A stretch of 64,000 bases of DNA, taken from assembly GCA_934045075.1 (NCBI GenBank), contig OW203721.1:26878181-26942180 (forward strand), written 5' to 3'. A program made the translations under genes and the position numbers. The stretch is from Yponomeuta sedellus (Eukaryota > Arthropoda > Insecta > Lepidoptera > Yponomeutidae). Positions within the stretch are counted from its first letter, which is position 1; each line of letters starts with the position of its first letter. Shown here in pieces: positions 54,990 to 64,000 of this stretch. The notes under the pieces are model-generated. The model saw only the letters and a program-made list of their open reading frames with translations. It did not search any database and was not told the origin of the DNA.

Positions 54990-55670
54990 GATTTGATGGT
55001 GACTGGTGGCTGGTGCGGAGCGCGTGTTATTGTGCTGAGAATGCGTGGTGCCGGTGCGAACGGAGACAGCGCCACCTGTGCGGGCGGCGGCGGGGCACGG
55101 CGGCGGCGGCAGGGGGCGCTGCTCGCGCGGCGGCCAAGGCCCATCGACCGGCGCGCGGCGCGGCGCGGCGGCGGCGGGCGCCGCATTTACTCGCCGCGCG
55201 AGCCGCGGGCCGGACGTCGCCAGTGGATGAGTGAGTGACCGCGGGGCCGGCGCGTGCTCCCGTGTGTGTGTCGTACCAACAGCGCCAGTGACAGTGAATA
55301 TTATGAGTGACAGGGACAGGTCCTCGCCCTCCCTCACGGACACCCCGCTGAAGACTTACATCGGCCGGCACGACGACGACTACCCTCTCATTAACGGAAA
55401 CGGTGAGTGAATTCGATCTTCCCGAGGGTGCGACGGATATAGTGATGGGCGCGCGGTGGTCGCGCATCACGCGCTCGCCCCACCCCCCGGCGCGCGGTGC
55501 CCGCCCGCGCGCGGCACGCGACCCTCGCGCGGATGTAGGTCAGGCCTCGCGCGCCAGCACTGCCGACTGCGTCTGCCGCAGTGAGCCATCGACCGCGCCG
55601 CCGCCGCTGCTGCTGCGGCAGCACGTCCGCTGCCGGCCCGGTGAGCCTTTGCGATACGGACTAAATCACT
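54990..55670. promoter_or_regulatory. CpG-rich island around a first exon
   Basis: A sharply GC- and CpG-rich stretch in AT-rich surroundings, with GGCGGCGGCGG runs. It contains the first coding exon at 55303. Long open frames on both strands here are composition artefacts. It is most simply the promoter and 5' UTR of that gene. Confidence 0.5.
55303..55402 (+). CDS. First coding exon of an unrecognised gene
   Basis: ATG at 55303, 33 codons plus one base to a perfect donor G/GTGAGT at 55403. It reads MSDRDRSSPSLTDTPLKTYI then GRHDDDYPLINGN, a hydrophilic N-terminus with no signal peptide. Position in a CpG island and the splice site support it. The following exons lie beyond 64000 or were not recognised. 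It could also be an alternative first exon. Confidence 0.5.
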
Positions 55671-55672
55671 AG

Positions 55673-58600
55673 TGCAAACTATCAAAGTGGAGTAATTGGA
55701 GCTGCTTCTTCATAGACATTAATTCAGTACAATTTGGGAGAGCAAAACAAACAATACACACACTGTATGAGACACTGTAGTGTGTGTGCATATGAAAATT
55801 CTCTAATGATAATAAAATTATTATATACTTACAGAAACTTTATTGTACATTGCAATGGCACTGCCACAATTTTGCAGTTCGGGATTTTAACGTGACTCCG
55901 ACTCACATTCATTCGTTTTTTATTATTACTATAGAAGGTACTCATACAACAAAAATATTTGTTGCACTACTTAATAAAAGCCAGCTTGACACTTGTAATT
56001 TAAACGTTTTTATTAAAGCAGAAGTTTTTTAGTACTTGGCGGGAAATCTGACCTAATGACTCGAAAGTTAGGCAAACCAGTGAGAAGACATGAACTTTCA
56101 GAGATGTTGTGTAAGTGAACTTGAAGCCGCTATGTAATATCCACGTAATATCCAACAGGGTCCACATAATCCAGTATTAATATACCTCACCGCCCTCTTT
56201 CGCTTCGTCAAAAACCATTAGTCGTTTTATTTTGCCCTTGCTTACGTCCAAAAGTTTCTCGAAATATGTCCGCCAGACGCATAAAAATAATGCATAATAT
56301 TATGAAACATTGTCTGTCAAAGACGGTGGCTTGTAGATGGTTTCATGCAACAAATCTAGGTATTGTTTATTGGTTGGCAAGCGTCTCGCATCACTCCTTT
56401 GGGTACGGCTGGACCGGTTGGGCTAATTTTTAGAGCCCCGTTTCCGAAAAGTGCCAAAGGGGCTAATACTGCTAATACCTAAAACTTGTCTGACCTATAG
56501 AGGGCTCTTCGCCATGAACCCTACTCAGCAAGTGTTATCAGAGAATTTATGTCAGTGTATTTTGGCGAATAGACCGACATATAATAAAAAATTAAAACAA
56601 GCCCAGTACGACACTAAAGGTATATTTTATTTAGATAATGTAAAGAATTTCTTCCATTTACCTCGAAAGCGTGACTCTGACTCATACTTGGCCAGTTATA
56701 TATTTTATTGTTACACGTTATAGACGCTGCTTTGTAATCACACCTCGTAAATGTATTATAGTTTTGAGATAGAGTGTGATCACTTGATCAGTCTAAAAGG
56801 ACTCCGAAAAGGTTTTAAGGGAAATCAAAACAGTTAATGTTGCTCAGAAAAAGAATATAGTTTGTTTTTCATTGAGATTTCCAGGACCAGATACTGTTTT
56901 TATTATTTTCTTCTGCGAGCAAATTACAAAGTGCTTAGTGATTTACGGAACAGTCAGTTCTCAAAAAAATATCTCTTCCACTTCTCCTGATAGGAGATTG
57001 AGGCTAACAAAATACAAACCTGTTCTGATGAATAGGTACAGGGGAGGGTTAAGTACGAGCTCTCCGATATCATGCACGCCATTGCTTGCAAAACAAAAAG
57101 AAATCAGGAAAAGTTGGGATTAGGTGTTATTATTTTCTTATTCTGTAATTTTTATGGTGTTTTGTATGTACTACAATTTTTAAAGAGAGCCTTATGTTTG
57201 AACTTTCATGTAACTAGATCTTTTGTTTGACACACAAACCAACACGGTTCGATTGCGGTTCGGTGCAATTTCAATGCCTGTATGAGATACAAATCTCTTA
57301 CCCTTAACATTTTAACCGTACGTCATAGAGACGTGGGACGGGGAAAAGACGCGGCGCATTGTTTAAAGAGCTCGTCCCGTCCCTTCATTACATTTTGTAT
57401 GAAAGTGAAATTAAAAGTGGTCATTCCCGCGCCCCACTTCTTCTCCGTGTATCTCCTCAAGCCTAATTGCTCATAGCTAGAGTTGATGTTCACAATTTTC
57501 TAAGATAAGGAACGTTGTGTATACTTATTTTCCTCCGTATTTTTATTATTTTATTATTATTTGCAGCATTATTATCACTCAGTAAGTGTGAGTGAAAACA
57601 TTGGAAACCCAAGTTTCTGTTGCTTGCTTGCTTGCATGCTTGAAATTAATTTCTCTCTGAGACAAGGCTTGTGCCCTGTTCACTTAGCATGCACGTTTTG
57701 AATCTCTCTCGACGTCGAGTGAGAGACTTCGGAGTACTTTTCATGTTGAAAGTACGTCCTTGGCAGCCGAGACTTGAGATAGCTAATATCGACACTGCGG
57801 TCTTGCCTACCTAAAAGTAGTTATTGCGATATTGAATAAAAGTGTTGTACTTTTATCTGACAACACTGTAAAAATTGTTCCTGATAAATAGTTATAGGCA
57901 CTAACCATGGTAAAATTATCAAACAAAATCAAAAAGAAAAGATAATAAAGCAAGAGCACAAAAAAGATTAACAAAATTTGTAATTTTCCTGTCAAACATA
58001 CGCTCTCGAGGCCTTGTTTTCACCTCCGTGGTGGGTACCAGATATGTCTGGGTCTCATAGGTCATAATTGTTGTCTATCTCAACTACAGTGATTTCGGGT
58101 GATCTGTGATCCCGACTGAAATCATTTCGGCTATGCCGCCATGTTACCCAGTTGTAGTAGTTTCGGTCGACTCCATCTCGGTCGCGCTCGCCATGTTAAC
58201 GTCGAGACATTACGGGCTCTGATTCAGGAAACTGATATTTTTGCGAAGGGCATTTCTTGAGCGTGGCATGCTAAGCGAACTGGAGTCGGAGGCATAGATT
58301 AAAAGAAATCTTGTGCGACCCTCCGAACTATTCTATCATGCTGTTAGACATATTGAAGCGCCAGTAACCATCACACAAAAACTGATGGTAGGTATGATAG
58401 TTCTGCGCTGCGGCCGGAGGTGTGAGGAGCCGCTGCGTGCGCTTTTTGTGCGCGCGTGCGCTCGTTGGCCGACGCGCGCAATTGCCGCCGCGCACTTAAT
58501 GGCCCATTGAGCGCGCGGCGCAACTCGACACCCGTGAATGAGCCCACCACCGGCGACGATCACGTTTATACTCGATAACGACCCAAGGGTCGATTATTTA

Positions 58601-61439
58601 AGGAATAATCCAGCGGAAATCCAAACTTATAAAACTTTTAATTACCCTCCATTTGGTTTTCCTTCCAACAAGTCCTCAAAATTCCCGTAACCGCAGTGAA
58701 GGCCAGCTTTGCGCAGCGTTTATCTATTGCACCCGTATAATATTTACTAGTAGATGTTCAGCATATGCCACATCGTTCAATGCATAACAAGTGTCGCGAG
58801 CTATAGAATAGAAAGAGTTCTCTAAGAAGAGCTATGACGAAACAGAAAAAGTCTTTCCGTAAACTCCTGATCCTATTAATTTATACCTGTGAAGATAAGT
58901 TTAATTAATAGTTTAGCTGCGAGAAACACACGATTTTATCAGGATTTTACTTCTTACATTAATATGTTTTTTTATAATGATATTTGTAATTATAATGTTA
59001 TGATAAGTTATAAAAAAAATATATTTAATAAATGAGGAATATAGAGGCCAACAGTGTTGCTGCCGATTGAGCGCAGACTGCTAGTTTCTATAAGTGCGCC
59101 TGTCTAAATGAGACCGAACGACTGTCCCACTGAACGACCGAGAGTGTTGTCGCATCACGAGGACTTCAAATTGGAAATGTTACAGTAAACTCAGTGTGTA
59201 TATTTGTATGTTACAGTGAATAACTAAGAAATAATACTTTGAACGAAGACAGAATTTTTCATTTTATATGGTCTCTTGATCTCTTCATACGAGAACATAC
59301 TCCCCGGCCCATGCCGGCCCGACGAACGACCTCAGTCTCCTGCGCAGTGTCACTTTAGGCAATTGCGACTAAGCAGGAGCACGAAATCCGCGTGAGTGCC
59401 GGCCGCAACCGCCTAGAACCGACAACAACACGTACTATATTTTATGCCTGTCCTGTATGCAGAATAACCACAAATCGGTCGTAACGAGGGTACTCTTCTG
59501 ACACTACCTAATCACTTAACAGCATCGAAGCAGGAAAGTCGTTTAAACCGGCTGGAGTGCGTGACGACAGACCTATCAAAAGTGCAGGCTTGCGGCATGA
59601 ATGCTGAAGGTAGTTACTTACTTTGTACCACTTGTAATATGTGTGTGACTCACATGACGCAATTCTGCACCTACATATTGAATGCGACTTTTCGTCTGTT
59701 GTTATCTCTTAGAAGTCTCGCTGCCGCTGATGATATAGAGTCTTGTAATTCTCCGACGTTATTGTCTCAGAAGAAACCAGATCTTTTTTTCGTTCGGGGC
59801 CGTTCATTGCCGTTCATTTTGAAGTCTTTCTCTTTCTCGCTTCTTCAATCTATAGCCACCCAATGCTGAGTGTAGTGTAGAGTGTAGGTATCTTCTAATG
59901 TACGCCATTCATTTCAATCTTGAACTTTCCCCATCCATTCCATTATGGAGTGCGAAACAGTTCTTCGGTGACTCTCCGACCTACATGGATAAAGAATAGA
60001 GTTAGATATTATATCACTCGTTTATATTTTTACGCATGCCAAAGTGGTGCCTGCGGGCGCGCGGCCACTATGAACAGTACTGACGTAGTCGGTGTAGACG
60101 TGGAGCCAAATTATGGTTACGGTGTAAACACTCAGCACGCGTACGCCACGCACAAGATGACTTAAATATGTCATCTGAAGCCTGTTGCAGAGAACTATAA
60201 TTCATGGTTTACTATGAGTTAAACAAGCAGGAAAACTCTGCTACGCAATGTCCATCTAATAAAAATAAATTTTCAATCTAAAGAATTTACATTCTGTTTG
60301 CTGAATGCAAATGCACAATGTAAAATATAAGCCGCTGCTTTCGGGCCGTCATGTTATGGACAAAAAGTCCACTCTGACTATCTTTTCTCAAATCATCTTA
60401 AACCTAATATATCTTCCATAATTGCCATCAATAATTTTAAATGGGTTTTTTTATAATTTTCTTATATTTTGGAGGTAGGTCGACATCAAATTGTAGTAAA
60501 ATACAAATTCTGGTTTTACGAAACTCGGTCCTGGTCGATTAAATGAGTATGCTTAGACTACGCCGCGTATTCTACGTGCCCCTCTCTAGATATGTTCCGC
60601 GTTAAAACCCAGATAGATATTCGAGTGTGGAAATTGAGTAAAAAACAAAAAAAAAATACAAATTGTACTCTGGATCAGTTATTGGTCTATTACACCTAAT
60701 AAAAATATTTTTTTGATAGTTCTTTGACACCACATGAATATTAGGATCTTTTTCTTTGCCTCTTGGCAAGTACTGTTAATCGAAAATTTGATGGGTGAAT
60801 CCTGTTATCTCCCAGTCACGATCTTGAAAGGTATGTGCCTGAAGCCTGTTTTTTACCTACCCGATTCCAGGAAGGCTTATTCTTTTTCAACAAGGTTATC
60901 AGAGTAGCGAAGTAGGTATGCATGCACTTCACATCACGACCGTATTATCGGCAGGAATGTGTCATCCTCATACAACCCCATTCTACTTCCCGGTAACCTC
61001 GAGCGTATAATATCTTTGCTATGCATTTAATTACTTCTCCACTGAAACTCAGCTCAATGAATGACTGAATGTTGTATTCAAACTAGCCACACACTTTTGC
61101 GTCTTTCTTTGAACTGTCTTTTAATAGAAGTATTTATGGTGCTCAATCTTTTTCTCAGCGTGTCGATGATGAGATGAATAATTGAAAGACTTTATTGATA
61201 CTCAAGCGCGCAGGTCTTGCCAACTCGTCATTAACTTAGGTTAATAATTAACAGCCCTTTGCATCTCGATTCTTTCCTCTTAGAGTAGAGAAAAGGAACT
61301 CATATAATGTTGTGATTCCCTCTTTATCTGTATTTATGGTCTCTTCTCCTCAATTTTACTAATCATGATAACCCGAAGACGTCAGCAACGTGCCCTATTA
61401 AGCACAAGTCCCAAGTATCTTATATTCATCTTTTTGATA
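55673..61439. other. Long intron or intergenic DNA
   Basis: No coding exon recognised. A GC-rich patch lies at about 58405-58560. Text at about 59281-59340 (ACTCCCCGGCCCATGCCGGC) looks repeat-like but could not be assigned. A SINE body lies at 60242-60410. Confidence 0.4.
60242..60410 (+). repeat. SINE body fragment
   Basis: AAGAATTTACATTCTGTTTG, then GCCGCTGCTTTCGGGCC and TTTTCTCAAATCATCTTAAA, is the same body as in the SINE at 2372-2620, in the opposite orientation. The tRNA-like head is absent. Confidence 0.7.
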
Positions 61440-62130
61440 GTTAATTGCAAGGATGTGAAGAAGCGCGGTCTCTCATCCAATCTGACCTATTATGGAACTG
61501 GTATGTGGCTGAGATAAGAGCAAGATACTAGTTGCCTCCATGTCCTCTCCTAAACACTTACACAGCCAAGGTTACTCTGGTTAATTCCCTCTTACTTCCT
61601 ATAGTTGACTATGCTGATGTATTCTATCCTGACATAATTCTGGAACTACTCAACAAGCTTGATAGGCTCCTCTTATCAACTTATGCATCCGATAGTTTAA
61701 ACTGCGTAAGTATGACCATATTTCCGTAATGGCTTAGCAACCGAATGCTTATATTCTTACTTTTTTTTATGGCATATACTGCACAAACACTGCTGCTCCT
61801 CTTGTCTTAAAGAGCGTTTTGATTTTCTTCAAACGAGACTGACAATGCGCTTAGATATTCAAACTCTTTCACCGTGAAACAGCTTCCCTCTTCATGTTCT
61901 GCAGGTTCAATCATTGTGCATTTGTAAAATCAAAGTCTAAGAATCTTGCTTATTCTCATAGTAATCATATTTTTTATAACCTAAACACATTTTTCGTATA
62001 TTACATATAATGAAGGTTGATCTTAATTATCAATTATAGTAAGTGTATTGCACCTAGTTGTTAGGTAATATTATTTATTTATAAATGTTATATCTATGTT
62101 TGTATTTCAAAAGTTCGTGCTTATATATTT
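61440..62130 (+). pseudogene. Degraded LINE reverse transcriptase C-terminus
   Basis: The frame from 61532 contains LVNSLLLPIVDYADVFYPDI and ELLNKLDRLL, a motif typical of the end of Jockey/CR1-like reverse transcriptases (LPILDYADV, LNKLERLQN). Later pieces in other frames (RLDIQTLSP) fit the same C-terminus. Several frame breaks; dead copy. Confidence 0.65.
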
Positions 62131-62207
62131 ATCGACTATTTATATAAGTATTACCTCCTCGCCCTTCCCCCTTACGTTAAGTATTTTGCACTAGCGGCTA
62201 AGCCATC

Positions 62208-62550
62208 CGTTATCAACCCTTTTATGTCCCCACTGCTGGGGCACGGGTCTCTTCCTGCATCGCAGGAAGGTTAGGCCATACTTCACCACGAGGGCCAAGT
62301 CCGGGTTGGTGGAGGGTTGTAAGACAATGGCGGGCCGCCCATAAGGCCTCTGACAGGGCTTAACGACTGCCATTATATGACAGCCGGCACCAACGGCTTA
62401 ACGTGCCTTGCGAAGCACGGAAGCGCTCGGAAAAATGCCACTAGCGGTAGTCACGGGACGCTCACCCATCCTGTACCTGACCGCGCCTGTTGTTGCTTAG
62501 CCAAGTGATTGATTCCAATTACTCGGTTCGCCTAGGCCACGAGCGCTCCA
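62208..62550 (-). repeat. Interspersed repeat, inverted copy
   Basis: This is the minus-strand relative of 3521-3898, starting at TCAACCC...CCCCACTGCTGGGGCACG and ending CTAGGCCACGAGCGCT. It is close to full length. Confidence 0.8.
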
Positions 62551-62556
62551 AGCTAG

Positions 62557-64000
62557 GCCATCCACAAACTCCAGATTGACTAGTAGACAATGCTACTTAG
62601 TATAAAGTATGCCTTTGTAGCAAAGTTGAGTTATGTGCAATAAAGAATTTGAGTAGTAATCAGTTTTTAAAATTAATCAAACGTAGTCCTTCGTAACCCT
62701 ACGCACCCAACTTATTCTGAGCATCCTATGGTAGCACTACATTTAGAAAGCGTTCAGTTTTCTACAAGTCGTCTCTTTCACAGGCTAAGCTTTGCAAACT
62801 GTACATGCCCACTGCATGCAATATAACATTAAAGCATCCAAATACAAATGACTGTATTAAAATCTCTGTTGCAATGCACTTGCTGAAATACGCGCGGTCA
62901 ATTCCAATGCGGTTCTTTGTTTCCAGCTCAGGCTTCTCGTTTCATTTACCCATGTCTCCAGATACTAGTATTTCTTCACCCTTTCTAGAGTTGTGCCTGC
63001 TATCGATATGGTTGGGCACAGATTTTGTTTTGGCGTTTAGACTGCACTCATAGACTCTATCAGCTATGCTCTGGAGATCCTCAGGTGTAGAATTATCCTA
63101 TCCTAGGTACGACTACCTTAGTGGGAATTGTAACTACGACCTCAGGCGTGTTAATCAGATGGGAAACATTATACGTTTCTAACTTGACGTGTAACTCAAA
63201 TATTTACCCTCTTCACGTGCATCGAATGGACGGATTCACATTTCACGATAACTGTAACGACACAGATGTATATTTTTGCACATTGACTAGGGCATCGGCC
63301 GGCCATAGTCGTATTGAAAAAGGGTTGTGCAGTTGTGGTTATCGTTCAATGACTGAAAACTGTACTTGATCAAAGATTAGCTTCTCTTTGGACGGACGGC
63401 GAGGCGGCATGCCGTGTGCCGTGCGCCGGCGTGCTCGTGGCTGGTTGCTTGCTCGAATGCCGCGGCCCGATATAGCTGCCGCGCGCCTCGGTTGCGGCTC
63501 GAGGGGAGTACGCTCCGCTCCCGACTACAATATTTATTTTGACTCCAATGTCTGTCAGTAAAGATCGGCTAGTGCTGTGTCAGGGGGAGGCGAGCGCCGC
63601 GGGGTGGGCGAGGGCGCAAATGTCAAAGTGCGTTGCGACGCCGCCTGTGTCACCCAGCCTCGAAATTAATTAAGTTCAAGCAAAGGGAACGCTGGATTTC
63701 TGCATTCCCACATTGTTGTCAATAAACGTTCCCCAATAAAGGAATGCGATAAAACCTTTTTCTTAAATCATAACTTTTCTCCGGAATTTTCTATCGCTGC
63801 AACAGAGACGCCGATTTCTAATTTAAGAATAGGTCAGTTTAAAAAAATCAGAGATCCACGAACTTGTGTTTTTCATTGGTAAAATAAAAACCTCTATTGC
63901 TAAACAATTAGGACTGAACAACAAGAATGGCACACTGGACTATAACTGTAACGACACCACATTATTGTACTGGTAGTTACATACAATGACAAAGGCCGTT
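62557..64000. other. Non-coding end of the window
   Basis: No exon recognised. A CpG-rich patch at about 63390-63660, containing GATATAGCTGCCGCGCGCC and GGGGGAGGCGAGCGCCGCGG, may be a regulatory element or untranslated exon. Confidence 0.35.

Noticed and set aside
54912..55672. Overlapping Arg/Ala/Pro-rich frames as genes
   Set aside because: Composition artefacts of a CpG island on both strands; only the exon at 55303-55402 has a start, sensible composition and a donor.

Overview
The window looks like nuclear DNA of a moth or butterfly: introns and intergenic DNA are AT-rich, coding exons are strikingly GC-rich, and much of the rest is transposable elements of kinds known from Lepidoptera (a mag-clade LTR element with very short LTRs, tRNA-derived SINEs, short Helitrons, LINE 3' ends). 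No prokaryotic or organellar features were seen. All protein assignments are by eye.

Region 1 (1-21069, + strand) is the 3' part of the circadian gene cycle (cyc, the insect BMAL1). Eight coding exons (1051-1231, 2634-2751, 4575-4754, 5331-5541, 6295-6498, 7952-8064, 8857-9008, 20713-21069) join in phase and give about 504 residues: part of PAS-A, all of PAS-B, and the BMAL1-type C-terminal transactivation domain that Drosophila CYC lacks. The bHLH exons lie left of the window. The last intron (11.7 kb) has been inflated by a complete mag-like LTR element (9814-14376, minus) and a 5.4-kb hAT-like element (14644-20024) with a perfect 8-bp target duplication.

Region 2 (23254-36603, minus strand) carries two OCIA-domain genes in tandem: a long one (six coding exons, 244 aa, asrij/OCIAD1 type) and a short one (three coding exons, 142 aa, OCIAD2-like). 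Their second coding exons are both 127 bp with the same phases. Between and around them is a dense field of repeats, many of them foldback copies of one tRNA-like family.

Region 3 (36.6-43.4 kb) holds two short Helitrons, a degraded non-LTR retroelement protein, a truncated Ty3/Gypsy relic with a CsRn1-type tRNA-Trp primer site, and several palindromes.

Region 4 (43424-47110, + strand) has three exons of an unrecognised secreted protein gene. Its downstream intron or 3' flank carries an apparently young Ty3/Gypsy element (47791-53657, minus) with identical 129-bp LTRs, open gag and pol, and an extra ORF upstream of gag that encodes a small single-pass membrane protein.

Region 5 (54.9-64 kb, + strand) has a CpG-rich island, a first coding exon (55303-55402) of a gene that runs off the window, and repeat-bearing non-coding DNA.

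The host genes show no evident functional link; the region is a mosaic of conserved genes separated by transposable elements.
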